Below are positions 49,276 through 58,832 of a stretch of 61,898 nt of DNA, one piece after another. The translations under genes were made by a program, and so were the position numbers. This DNA is from Alphaproteobacteria bacterium UBA3768 (GTDB lineage Bacteria > Pseudomonadota > Alphaproteobacteria > CAAHEQ01 > UBA3637), in assembly GCA_002372315.1 (NCBI GenBank), contig DFFU01000013.1:1-61898 (forward strand). Reading direction: 5' to 3'. The notes beneath the pieces were generated by a model. The model worked only from the letters and a program-made list of their open reading frames with translations, did no database searches and was not told the DNA's origin. The first letter of the stretch is position 1. Every line of letters starts with the position of its first letter.

Positions 49276-51858
49276 ATGCATAAATTTTTTCATAAAAAAT
49301 CTGAACGTGGGCGTAGTTTGCTTGAAATTATTGCTGTTTTGGTGATTATGGCCATCTTACTGATTGCTGCTCTAATTGGTTTTAAGACTTTATTAGACTA
49401 TTTAAGAAAGAGAGAAACAGCCAACCAAATTACTACAATCGGCATGCGCTATAAAACAGATAGATTAGGAAAAGTTCGAAAAGGTGATAGAAAGGTTAGC
49501 CTGAAAGAAGTATATCCAGAAGGTAATGGATGTGAAAAACACAAAAATGACAGTACGTGTATTCAATCTTCAGATGGCGGAGAAATTCGTTTATATGCAT
49601 ATGAGGACACAACAAGTTTTGTTGTTGTGGCCACAGATATATCCCCTATATCTTGTGAAGAGGCAATTTTGTCAGGTGGCTATACAAAAGTAATCAATGG
49701 CATTAAGGATGATGGTTGGAATTTTATCAACAGCGAATTTGTTTATAATTCCGAGACAGGTGATTTTAAAGATGTTGAATATTTCAAAGAGCATCCTCAT
49801 GAAATTTATGATTTCTGTCGATCGGGCGTTGCTTTTGTTTACACAGATTCAGACAAAAATTGCCAATATTTTTATGATGGAAAATGTCATGATTGTCCCA
49901 AAGGCCAGGCAGCGGATAAAGAGGGCAAGTGTTGCCCATCAGAAGAAATTGATTGCGAACTGTGTGGAGGCTGTAAAGGCGGATTTTTCTGTAGTGCCAA
50001 AAGAAATTTTTGTGTTGAATGCAATCAGGACGAAGATTGTAAAAGTAAGTATGGCATGGAAAAACCCTATTGTAATAAGGATGGTATATGTGTTTCATGC
50101 AGAAAGATAGGTGATGAATGTAAAGATGCCAGTGGCACAGGTTTAGGCCTGTGGTGCGATGCTGATTTAAAGTGCACTAAAGCATGTGAAGGGAAGTCAG
50201 ATCGTTGGATTCCAAACCCAGCAAATATCACTGATTGTATATGCAATAATAAAACAAAAATTGAGCGTTTTGGTGCATGTGATATAACAACTGATTCCAC
50301 CTGCAAAGATGAGTGCAAATTGGGTTTGGAGTGTAAAGATAGTCTATGCGTCTGTCCTGATCCTCTTACTCTTAATGAGGGAGCACCATGTACAGGGGAA
50401 TGTCCATGTGGCACAGCCGAAGATGGGGCCGAATTAACTTGCAGAAATGGTACATGCCAAAGAGCCCAAAGCACAACCTGCGGTGCAGATGGTTATCCTG
50501 AACCAAGAAATAAAGGGAATAGTTGTAAATCTGATTGTCTTTGTAACGAAACAGCACAAAAACTGCTGCGTTGTGTTGATTCAAAATGCCAATGTGATGC
50601 TTTGCCCATAAAGCAGGGAGATGACTGTTGGGGCGAATGTGGATGTGGTGTGGGTTTAAAATGCAACAAAACTGGTGCACAAAAAGGAATTTGTCAGTGT
50701 GATTCCAACAAACCTGCTTTGGGTGATACTTGTACAAAGGAGTGTGGCTGTGCAGCAGGATTAAAGTGTAGCGACAGCTTCATTTGCGAATGTGATCCTC
50801 CCGCCAATTCAAAAACTTTGTCTGTTGGTCAGGCATGCGCTAATGAGACTGTATGCCCAAATCAATGTAAAGATTCTGAATGTCGTAACGGAAAATGTTG
50901 TCCTGCCCCAAAAGGATTTAATTGTAAAGAAAATATTTACGATATCAATGGATGTGTGGAATATGAATATCGTCCTTGCTCCGATGGGAAAAAGTGTTCC
51001 TTGGATGGGACACAATGCGTGGGATGCATTACACATGAGGATTGCCCGACCAATTATTATTGTGACAATTCCGTTTGTGTTCCCTGTGGGAATATGGCCC
51101 GTTGCGCTAATCCAAACAATTTGATACCTGTTGATATTTATGATCGGTGTAAGTTTACCTGTACAAATGAAAAAACTTGCAATAAAGACGGAACAGATTG
51201 TTGTGAAACTTGTAAAAGCAAAGCCATGACTTGTTGTGAAGATAAGTATGAAAATGCATCAGATTTATGCACAACACCACAAGACAAAACACAAACTAAA
51301 ATGGTAGGGCAGTGGAAAGATAGCACACATACGGTTTGTGAATCTGTTCAAAAAGAATATTGTCCCTTGACCGAGGAAGAACCCACTGATGAGTGCAGCA
51401 GTTGTGATAAGTGTCATACTTTGGGTTCAAATGGTGTTTGTCAATGGGCAAAGGGATTGAATGGCACATATAAAGCAAAATGCGGCGAACATTGTTGTAC
51501 AACAACTGCATGTAACAGTGATAACACTAATTGTTGTAAAACTGTTAGAAATTTAGCAGGAGGTTCTAGTTTATGCGGACTAAATTATTGTTGGAATAGC
51601 AGCAAAGAATTTACAGTTGATTCCAATCAAGATATGTCATTGTTGATTCGTGTTGAAGATATCAAATCCTTCAATAAATTAAGTGTCTGCGAAAAAGGCG
51701 GTACTTGTATTGTAAATTATACCTCAGCTTCAGGAAACATCAACGTTTGGAAGCCTAATGCACTTAAAAAAGGCAAAACCTATAAAATAGACGTAAATTT
51801 AGCAAATCAATGTGATGGTTGTGGGATATCTGCCGTATGTGCGGGAGCTTCAAATTGA
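49276..51858 (+). CDS. Long pilin-like cysteine-rich protein
   Basis: An 860-residue protein. The N-terminus ERGRSLLEIIAVLVIMAILL is a class III prepilin-type leader and helix, with Glu5 of the mature form. Residues 60-190 look like a pilin globular domain. Then come about 550 residues with many cysteines in repeats such as CDALPIKQGDDCWGECGCG, CQCDSNKPALGDTCTKECGC and KPYCNKDGICVSCRK. The last 95 residues form a beta-rich domain with few repeats. It is probably a surface filament or a minor pilin with a disulfide-bonded stalk. A paralogue follows at 51897. Confidence 0.8.
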   Translation: MHKFFHKKSERGRSLLEIIAVLVIMAILLIAALIGFKTLLDYLRKRETANQITTIGMRYKTDRLGKVRKGDRKVSLKEVYPEGNGCEKHKNDSTCIQSSDGGEIRLYAYEDTTSFVVVATDISPISCEEAILSGGYTKVINGIKDDGWNFINSEFVYNSETGDFKDVEYFKEHPHEIYDFCRSGVAFVYTDSDKNCQYFYDGKCHDCPKGQAADKEGKCCPSEEIDCELCGGCKGGFFCSAKRNFCVECNQDEDCKSKYGMEKPYCNKDGICVSCRKIGDECKDASGTGLGLWCDADLKCTKACEGKSDRWIPNPANITDCICNNKTKIERFGACDITTDSTCKDECKLGLECKDSLCVCPDPLTLNEGAPCTGECPCGTAEDGAELTCRNGTCQRAQSTTCGADGYPEPRNKGNSCKSDCLCNETAQKLLRCVDSKCQCDALPIKQGDDCWGECGCGVGLKCNKTGAQKGICQCDSNKPALGDTCTKECGCAAGLKCSDSFICECDPPANSKTLSVGQACANETVCPNQCKDSECRNGKCCPAPKGFNCKENIYDINGCVEYEYRPCSDGKKCSLDGTQCVGCITHEDCPTNYYCDNSVCVPCGNMARCANPNNLIPVDIYDRCKFTCTNEKTCNKDGTDCCETCKSKAMTCCEDKYENASDLCTTPQDKTQTKMVGQWKDSTHTVCESVQKEYCPLTEEEPTDECSSCDKCHTLGSNGVCQWAKGLNGTYKAKCGEHCCTTTACNSDNTNCCKTVRNLAGGSSLCGLNYCWNSSKEFTVDSNQDMSLLIRVEDIKSFNKLSVCEKGGTCIVNYTSASGNINVWKPNALKKGKTYKIDVNLANQCDGCGISAVCAGASN

Positions 51859-51896
51859 TTCAAATGATAATTTAATATAAGAAAGGATACACAATA

Positions 51897-54443
51897 ATGT
51901 CTGATATTTCATATAGCAAAAAAGAATCTGGACGTAGTTTGTTAGAACTGATTACCGTATTGATTATTATCGCCATTTTGTTGCTTGCTGCACTTTTGGG
52001 TTTTAGAACACTGTTAAACTATCTAAAATACAGAGGTACAGTTGATGAAGTATCCGTCGTGGCCACACGCTATAGATTGAAAAAACTACAAACAAGAAAA
52101 ACCGAAGGAAAAGTGCGTATACATGATTTTTATCCAGAGGGTAAAGATTGTGAGCCGGCAAGCAAGTACTGCGTGGCGACACCTGATGATGGTAAATTAG
52201 AAGTTATAAGTGCTGATGAAACCTCCTCTTTTGCGGTTGTTGCCAATCAATTAAAATGTGTTTCATGCCTCGGTATCATTGAATTGGGAAACTTCGGAAT
52301 GGTTCACATTGGTGAGCTTAGTGATTTAGATGGTACTATTGAGTTAAAAAGTACATACACCCCCAAAAAAGCAAAAGAAGTAATGGATAAGATTTGTCAT
52401 AAAAATCGGACCAATGAACCATGCACGGGTGATGATATTGTTGGCCCTTTAACCTTTATTTATGGGGATGAGTGCAATGATGCAGATGCAAAATACTTTA
52501 TAAATGGCAAATGCACTCCTTGTGATTCTTTAGATAAAATAAAAGCCCCAAAAGGTAAGAAATCCCCAGATTCAGATGGATGCTGCCTAAAAGATGATGT
52601 TAGATGCGGTTTTTGCGGTGGATGCGAAAATTCAACCCCTGATCATGATTATTGCATTGATAATAGGTGTGTTGAATGTTTGGATGATGGTGATTGCACA
52701 GGAAAAGTAAAGAATGGTATCAAAACACCTTATTGTGTCAACCACGTGTGTAGACCTTGTAAAAAAATGAATGAAGAGTGCCAAGATAGCAGTGGGGCTG
52801 GTATGAACATGTGGTGTGATTATGATTTAGAGTGTAAAGAGCTATGTAATCATTGTTATGAACCCAATCCAGCACGTCCTGGCGAATGTCAGTTAATCAC
52901 CCCTATTGGTCAAACTGAGGGATCGCTATGCACATTAGATTCAACATGTCTACAGTGTAAAAAGCCTATGCTGTGCGAGGCTGGAATCTGTCAATGTCCA
53001 GAACCAAAAACCCTGAATGAAGGAGATGACTGTAATGAAGCCATTTGTCCAGGCAAATGCAAAGAGGGCTTAGTATGTCGTGATGGTAAGTGCAAACAAC
53101 CCGCAGATTGTTCGGCTTTAGATGCAGATGATGCTCACCGTTTCTTTTCAAAACGATGCAATACAGATTGTCCTTGTACAAATCCGTCAGAGCAAAATTT
53201 CTTAATCTGCTCAGATGGTAAATGCGCCTGTAATACACTTCCCATTACAAAAGGTGCCTCATGTTGGGGGGAATGTGGCTGTGGTGCAACGTTGGTTTGC
53301 AGTACAAGTACAACAGCTCAAGGAAGCTGTCAGTGTAAGGATTTAGAATTGGATGATCCGTGTACAGGTAATGATTCTGAAAAAGATTGTTTATGTTCGA
53401 ACAATCAAATTCTATCAGGACCTCACGCGGGAAAATATCCTGCAATCTGTGAGGGATATAAATGTGTGTGTAATCCAGAAATTACAGAATATACTTTGCC
53501 TGCAGGAAGTGCTTGTCAAGAAGGTTGTCAACAATGTGGACCCAATAGCACCAATCCATTACCATGTATCAATGATAAATGCGGTTGTCAATCAGATGCC
53601 GATTGCGATCAATGTGGTGGCGAAAAATGCGATACCAGTACACACACATGTATATGTGATCCAACATATTATGAAAGAGATCCTGAAACTGGTAAGTGCG
53701 TTTGCAGAGAAGATCACAATTATGTACCTTGGTTTATCAAAACAGAAGGACCCCATATGTGTTGTCCCGAAGGGAAAATTCCCTATAAGGTTGGGAGTGA
53801 TTATATTTGTGTCCCCATCTGTGATGGCAGTGGTGTCAAACAAATTGCGATACTTTTGGATTATTCATATTCTTTAAAGTATCGAGAGCCTACACAATAT
53901 ATTGTACAAAATACAGCAAAAGAAATCATTGCTGCCATCAATAATTTTAATTCAAGTCTCACAACACAAGTAAAAATTTCCATAGAACGTGAAGATTTAA
54001 CGGGTTGCGCACAAGGAAGTATGGTTTGTGATAGCACTGTTGATAGCAACCGCAATATTTCCAATGGACCATCCAATCAAAAGCTTTGTGCCTGTAACCA
54101 AACTTTCAACCGTAGAAGCGGTGTAACCCAACGTGGTGGAACAAAATTTAATGAAGGAATTAGTAAAATTACCGATAAAGAACATACTATTGCTATTTTA
54201 CTTTCCGATGGATATGTGCCCGATACATCCTTTGATAATCAAACCTTTAAAAAAGTTATTGTGATTGCACAAGGCTATGAAGGAATTGATTGGGGAAGTA
54301 GCATTGGACACATTGATTTTAATGGTATTAACACACACTTATCAACACTCTTAGCAGAGTCAATTATCAGTGAATTATGCATTTCATCAGAAGATAAGGA
54401 TACACTTGTTCCCAGTCAGTATTGTTCTGCAGAAAACAATTAA
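51897..54443 (+). CDS. Pilin-like cysteine-rich protein with von Willebrand A domain
   Basis: An 848-residue paralogue of the previous protein, with ESGRSLLELITVLIIIAILL as prepilin leader. After the cysteine-rich part (residues 170-640), the last 200 residues form a von Willebrand A-type domain: IAILLDYSYSLKY supplies the MIDAS DxSxS, GGTKFNEGI the Thr, and ILLSDGYVPD the Asp. All three metal-site elements are present. vWA tips are known in pilus adhesins such as PilY1, so a ligand-binding tip is plausible. It starts 38 bases after the previous stop, with GAAAGGA upstream. Confidence 0.82.
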   Translation: MSDISYSKKESGRSLLELITVLIIIAILLLAALLGFRTLLNYLKYRGTVDEVSVVATRYRLKKLQTRKTEGKVRIHDFYPEGKDCEPASKYCVATPDDGKLEVISADETSSFAVVANQLKCVSCLGIIELGNFGMVHIGELSDLDGTIELKSTYTPKKAKEVMDKICHKNRTNEPCTGDDIVGPLTFIYGDECNDADAKYFINGKCTPCDSLDKIKAPKGKKSPDSDGCCLKDDVRCGFCGGCENSTPDHDYCIDNRCVECLDDGDCTGKVKNGIKTPYCVNHVCRPCKKMNEECQDSSGAGMNMWCDYDLECKELCNHCYEPNPARPGECQLITPIGQTEGSLCTLDSTCLQCKKPMLCEAGICQCPEPKTLNEGDDCNEAICPGKCKEGLVCRDGKCKQPADCSALDADDAHRFFSKRCNTDCPCTNPSEQNFLICSDGKCACNTLPITKGASCWGECGCGATLVCSTSTTAQGSCQCKDLELDDPCTGNDSEKDCLCSNNQILSGPHAGKYPAICEGYKCVCNPEITEYTLPAGSACQEGCQQCGPNSTNPLPCINDKCGCQSDADCDQCGGEKCDTSTHTCICDPTYYERDPETGKCVCREDHNYVPWFIKTEGPHMCCPEGKIPYKVGSDYICVPICDGSGVKQIAILLDYSYSLKYREPTQYIVQNTAKEIIAAINNFNSSLTTQVKISIEREDLTGCAQGSMVCDSTVDSNRNISNGPSNQKLCACNQTFNRRSGVTQRGGTKFNEGISKITDKEHTIAILLSDGYVPDTSFDNQTFKKVIVIAQGYEGIDWGSSIGHIDFNGINTHLSTLLAESIISELCISSEDKDTLVPSQYCSAENN

Positions 54444-54470
54444 AAGTGCTCATTACATTACCTAATAATT

Positions 54471-54499
54471 ATCCCCACTTGTGTGGGGATGATTTTTTT
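54471..54499 (+). terminator. Terminator of the two pilin-like genes
   Basis: ATCCCCAC, TTGT, GTGGGGAT, GA, then seven T. Confidence 0.9.
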
Positions 54500-54529
54500 G
54501 AGTGTTGTTTTTAATGGGCATAAATCAGG

Positions 54530-54558
54530 TTGATTTTTGCATCAAAATTGGGTAAAAT
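54530..54558 (+). promoter_or_regulatory. Promoter of rarA, leaderless arrangement
   Basis: TTGATT, 17 bases, TAAAAT, only six bases before the ATG at 54565. No ribosome site is visible. Confidence 0.65.
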
Positions 54559-54564
54559 ATATTT

Positions 54565-55875
54565 ATGAGTTCACTATTTGAAACTTTGAATCATAAGCCT
54601 TTGGCCGACCAAATGCGTCCCACAAAATTGGACGAAGTGGTCGGACAAAATCATTTGTTGGGCGATAAAGCACCGCTCAATCGCATGATTCAAAATCAAA
54701 GCCTTTCTTCTTTTATTTTATGGGGTCCCCCTGGCTGTGGCAAAACCACTATTGCCCGCATTTTAGCTGATCAAATCAAATTAAACTTCGTGCAATTGTC
54801 CGCTGTCTTTTCGGGGGTGGCCGATTTGCGCAAAGTTTTTGATGAAGCCAAAAAGCGCCGAATGGCGGGGCAAGGTACCCTGCTCTTTGTGGATGAAATT
54901 CATCGCTTTAATCGTGCACAACAAGATGGCTTTTTACCCTATGTGGAAGATGGCACTGTGATTTTGGTAGGTGCTACCACCGAAAACCCCAGTTTTGAAC
55001 TCAACAGCGCGTTGCTATCACGTTGCAAAGTTTTTGTCCTCAATCGTTTAGATAATATGGCATTATCGGCCTTAATTGAACGCGCCGAAAAAATAATGAA
55101 AAAGCCCCTGCCCTTGGATGAGATTGGTAAAGATTATTTAAAGGCTTTGGCCGATGGCGACGGACGTTACTTTATCAATTTAATGGAAGCCGTGTGGCAA
55201 TACGCCAGCAAAGATGAAATTTTGGATAAAGCAGAGTTAGAAAAATTGTTGCAAAAGCGCTTGCCCAACTATGATAAAGACCGTGAAGGGCATTATAATC
55301 TCATTTCCGCATTGCATAAATCTTTACGTGGCTCAGACCCAGATGCAGGGCTTTATTGGTTGGCACGAATGGTTAGTGCTGGCGAAGATATGAAATATAT
55401 TTTGCGTCGGCTCACACGTTTTGCGTCCGAGGATGTTGGCATGGCCGATCCTCAGGCTTTGGTGCAAGCCATCAATGCTTGGAACAGCTATGAACGTTTG
55501 GGATCCCCCGAAGGTGATTTAGCTGTGGCTGGATTGGTGGTCTATTTGGCTACCGCCCCCAAATCTATCGGGGTGTATCGAGCATGGAATGAAGCTATGC
55601 GCTTGGCCAGAGAAACGGATTCTTTAATGCCACCACAACATATTTTAAATGCCCCCACAAAGTTGATGGCCGAAATTGGTTATAGCAAAGGTTATCAATA
55701 TGATCCTGACACCAAGGATGGTTTTTCGGGACAAGAATACTTTCCTGATGAAATTGGACATCATGTTTTTTATTATCCTATAGCGCGCGGCTTTGAACGC
55801 GAAATTCAAAAACGCATTGATTATTGGAATGAGTTAAGGAAAAAACTGCGTAAGCAAAACAATGAGACACAATGA
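54565..55875 (+). CDS. rarA: Replication-associated recombination protein RarA (MgsA)
   Basis: A 436-residue clamp-loader-like AAA+ ATPase. GPPGCGKTT (Walker A), LLFVDEIHRF (Walker B), and GATTENPSF (sensor 1) are present, and the C-terminal part matches the RarA tetramerisation domain (KSLRGSDPDAGLYWLARM, EDVGMADPQAL). It acts at stalled forks. There is no Shine-Dalgarno site; the message is probably leaderless. Its 3' end is repeated in part at 14971. Confidence 0.95.
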   Translation: MSSLFETLNHKPLADQMRPTKLDEVVGQNHLLGDKAPLNRMIQNQSLSSFILWGPPGCGKTTIARILADQIKLNFVQLSAVFSGVADLRKVFDEAKKRRMAGQGTLLFVDEIHRFNRAQQDGFLPYVEDGTVILVGATTENPSFELNSALLSRCKVFVLNRLDNMALSALIERAEKIMKKPLPLDEIGKDYLKALADGDGRYFINLMEAVWQYASKDEILDKAELEKLLQKRLPNYDKDREGHYNLISALHKSLRGSDPDAGLYWLARMVSAGEDMKYILRRLTRFASEDVGMADPQALVQAINAWNSYERLGSPEGDLAVAGLVVYLATAPKSIGVYRAWNEAMRLARETDSLMPPQHILNAPTKLMAEIGYSKGYQYDPDTKDGFSGQEYFPDEIGHHVFYYPIARGFEREIQKRIDYWNELRKKLRKQNNETQ

Positions 55876-55920
55876 ATCCAAATGCCCCAAGGATGAATTG
55901 ATGTCGGAATTGAGTTAAAT

Positions 55921-56394
55921 TTAATCTGGATTAAATTCAGCAATTTTTGGGGCGAATTCGGCGATCACTTTGTCATATACGTCCTTTTTAAACGGAATGA
56001 CTAGAAATGGAGCCTTTTCGGGTAGAGCCCAACGAAAGCGAATAAATTCAGGACGTTTCTGCACATGAATGTTGATATCCTTTTTAACACCCTTAAAATA
56101 AAGCAAAAACCATTTTTGGCGTTCCCCATCAATCAATTTACGATTTTTATTGGGAATATCATAAGAATACCAATGGTTGCTTACCGCAACTACACGTGTA
56201 TTTTCGGGTGTCATACCTGTTTCTTCATGTAACTCACGCCATGCAGCTTGTTCTGGTGTTTCACCTGCATCAATACCGCCTTGGGGCATTTGCCAATGGT
56301 AGGGAGAATTTTGCGTCCACGCCCGATAACCCAAGAAAACTTTCTTGTCTTGATTTATAACCATCAATCCAACCGCATCACGATAATTTGACAT
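55921..56394 (-). CDS. rppH: RNA pyrophosphohydrolase RppH
   Basis: A 157-residue Nudix enzyme. The N-terminus YRDAVGLMVIN and the residues around WQMPQGGIDAGETPEQAAWR then ELHEETG form the full Nudix box. It removes pyrophosphate from 5' ends of mRNA to start decay. It directly follows ctpA, its ATG after the TAA with no spacer. It is last in the operon gpmI-envC-ctpA-rppH, an order typical of alphaproteobacteria. Confidence 0.93.
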   Translation of the reverse strand: MSNYRDAVGLMVINQDKKVFLGYRAWTQNSPYHWQMPQGGIDAGETPEQAAWRELHEETGMTPENTRVVAVSNHWYSYDIPNKNRKLIDGERQKWFLLYFKGVKKDINIHVQKRPEFIRFRWALPEKAPFLVIPFKKDVYDKVIAEFAPKIAEFNPD

Positions 56395-57684
56395 TTAACC
56401 TTCCCTTTGATTTGCAACCCAAATAGCACGCACCAAATCCAAAGCCCGATCCAACTGATAATCTGCAGGCTTCTCATCCTTTTTATCTTTCTTTTCTTCA
56501 TCAAAAGGATTTTCAGCGGTCGGTGCATGGTCCAAATCCAGCGCACCCGTCAGATTTTCTTCACCATAACCTGTTAAAATAGGGGCAGCTTCAAATTTGC
56601 CACGTGGAATTTCAACATCTGGCTGAATGCCTTTAGCCTGAATGGAATTGCCCGAAGGTGTGTAGTAGCGTGCAGTTGTAATCTTAATACTACCAAATCC
56701 AGGAATTTGACGTACAGTTTGAACAGAACCTTTTCCAAATGATTTTAACCCTGCAATCACGGCACGCTTATGATCTTGTAGAGCCCCCGACACAATTTCA
56801 GAGGCACTGGCCGATCCTTCATTGATTAAAACAACCAAAGGCAAGCCGTTTGTTTCATCACCAGGCGTTGCCGCATATCGCTGTGTTTCTTCGGGGTTGC
56901 GTGAACGCGTGGAAACAATTTCCCCCCTTTCCAAAAACAAATCAGCAATACCCACGGCTTCATCCAAAAGTCCGCCAGGGTTATTACGTAAATCCAACAC
57001 AAAACCCTTTAATTTATCTTTACCTATTTCTTTGGTCAATTTGCCAATTGCTTCTTTTAAAATATCGGTTGCTTTTCCACTGAAAGTAGAAACACGCAAG
57101 TAGCCAATATCCCCTTTAGATTCAAATTTTACGGGTTGAACTTTAATAATATCGCGTGTCAAAGTCACCGTAAAAGGTTTAGTATTTTTACGATAAATTC
57201 CTAATTTAATCTTTGTTTTGGGCTTTCCACGCATTTTTTTGACAGCATCATTTAAGCTCATTCCCACCACAGAAACGCCATCAATATGACTGATATAATC
57301 ACCTGCCTGAAGACCTGCTTTGGCTGCCGGTGTATCATCAATGGGGGACGTAATACGCACCAAATCTTTATCTGATGTTACCTCTAATCCTAAACCACCA
57401 AATTCCCCAGAGGTTTGTGTTTGCATTTCTTGAGTTTCTTCTTGATCCAAGAATCCCGAATGTGGATCTAGCGAGGTTAAAACACCATTGATGGATTTTT
57501 CAACCATTTGACGATAGGTTACCTCCTCTACTGAATCCGACTTTATCTGTTCAAAAGTCGCCCCCAATAAATCCATTAATAAATAAGGATCATCAGTTTT
57601 CGTATCTACCCCCTGTTCCCCAGAAGCCCAAACAACCCCAGAAAAAGCGACGGACATCATCAAAGACCACAAAAAAGTACGCAT
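56395..57684 (-). CDS. ctpA: Carboxy-terminal processing protease CtpA
   Basis: A 429-residue S41A protease with a signal peptide (MRTFLWSLMMSVAFSGVVWA), a PDZ domain (GGLGLEVTSDKDLVRI and SPIDDTPAAKAGLQAGD), and the catalytic Ser in GSASASEIVSGAL with Lys in LKSFGKGSVQ. It works in the periplasm. It overlaps the envC stop by one base (TAATG). The C-terminal 80 residues are charged and less conserved. Confidence 0.93.
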   Translation of the reverse strand: MRTFLWSLMMSVAFSGVVWASGEQGVDTKTDDPYLLMDLLGATFEQIKSDSVEEVTYRQMVEKSINGVLTSLDPHSGFLDQEETQEMQTQTSGEFGGLGLEVTSDKDLVRITSPIDDTPAAKAGLQAGDYISHIDGVSVVGMSLNDAVKKMRGKPKTKIKLGIYRKNTKPFTVTLTRDIIKVQPVKFESKGDIGYLRVSTFSGKATDILKEAIGKLTKEIGKDKLKGFVLDLRNNPGGLLDEAVGIADLFLERGEIVSTRSRNPEETQRYAATPGDETNGLPLVVLINEGSASASEIVSGALQDHKRAVIAGLKSFGKGSVQTVRQIPGFGSIKITTARYYTPSGNSIQAKGIQPDVEIPRGKFEAAPILTGYGEENLTGALDLDHAPTAENPFDEEKKDKKDEKPADYQLDRALDLVRAIWVANQREG

Positions 57685-58829
57685 TATTTTCCTCCTTTTT
57701 TAAACCATGGTTCAGGATCAATGGCCTGACCACGATAACGCATTTCTAAATATAAATCTGTATAAGAATCGGACATTGCACCAATGGGTTCTCCAGCCAA
57801 AACTTCTTGGCCAACAGTCACATCCATATGTCCCAGTCCAGCTAAAACCGTTAAATATTCATCACCATGATCAATGATCAGCAACTGTCCATAGTTTTGG
57901 AAAGGTCCTGCAAATAAGATTGTCCCATCATAAACGGATGTGATTTGAGCTAGTGGACGTGTTTTTAAAATAATCCCTTTTGCATGCACGCCAGAAGCAC
58001 TTTGATCACCATATTTTTGAGTTAGTTGCCCCGACACAGGCCACGCCAAATGACCATATGCCTTTGAGAAATCACCCGCCAGTACAGGTTTTGCAGATGC
58101 TTTTGAAGGTTGCCTTTGCTTGGCTTCACGCTTTTCTTTTTCCAATTTTTGAAGCAAATCTTTTAAATCTTGAGCTTTTGCAGCCAAGGCTTCAGCTTTT
58201 TTCTTAGATTCATTGTAATAGGCTGTATATTGTGCTTGCATCAATTTTTTTTGAAGCAACAATCGATTCATTTGATCCGTTTTATCCTTTAAGTTTGTAT
58301 AGGTTACCTGTATATCCGTCATCTTTTGAAATATTTCCTGACGAATATGAGATAATTCCGTCAGATCAGCCAATGTTTGATCACGCACTTGACCAATGAC
58401 TGGTAAACTGTATTTCATTAAGTTCCGACTGCGAAACATATTGACGGGTGTCTTTGTTTGAAATATCAGTAATTCAGTAGGACGTAAGGCCAATGTCTGC
58501 AATCCCTTCATAATACGTGCCATTTGTTTATTGGATAAATTTAATCGTTGTTCCAAATGTTTTTTACGTTCTTCTAACTCAACTTTTTTTTGTTCCAATA
58601 AACTGAGGCGATCTTCATGCGATTGAATTTGCTTGGCCGTAGAAACCAACTGACCTTGAACAGTCTGAACTTCTTTTGTCAAAAGGGATGCCTTGCGTTC
58701 AGATTCCTTTTGTGTGAGGCGTTCTTGGCGCAACTGTGCCTCCACTTCACGCAAATCACTAGGAGTGGGCTCAGCCATTACAGATGTCCCCAAGAATATA
58801 AGCCCTACTCCTAATAATAAGTTCTTCAA
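57684..58829 (-). CDS. envC: EnvC-like murein hydrolase activator (degenerate M23)
   Basis: A 381-residue periplasmic protein beginning at TTG (58829), with a signal peptide (KNLLLGVGLIFLGTSVMA). Residues 20-245 are coiled coil; the C-terminus is a LytM/M23 domain. The catalytic metal ligands are not kept: GVHAKGIILKT lacks the aspartate and LYLEMRYRGQ lacks the HxH, as in E. coli EnvC. So it probably activates amidases at division. It is four bases after gpmI. Confidence 0.88.
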   Translation of the reverse strand: MKNLLLGVGLIFLGTSVMAEPTPSDLREVEAQLRQERLTQKESERKASLLTKEVQTVQGQLVSTAKQIQSHEDRLSLLEQKKVELEERKKHLEQRLNLSNKQMARIMKGLQTLALRPTELLIFQTKTPVNMFRSRNLMKYSLPVIGQVRDQTLADLTELSHIRQEIFQKMTDIQVTYTNLKDKTDQMNRLLLQKKLMQAQYTAYYNESKKKAEALAAKAQDLKDLLQKLEKEKREAKQRQPSKASAKPVLAGDFSKAYGHLAWPVSGQLTQKYGDQSASGVHAKGIILKTRPLAQITSVYDGTILFAGPFQNYGQLLIIDHGDEYLTVLAGLGHMDVTVGQEVLAGEPIGAMSDSYTDLYLEMRYRGQAIDPEPWFKKGGK

Positions 58830-58832
58830 AAT

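Noticed and set aside
57684..58829. Active M23 endopeptidase
   Set aside because: The metal ligands are missing, as in EnvC activators.
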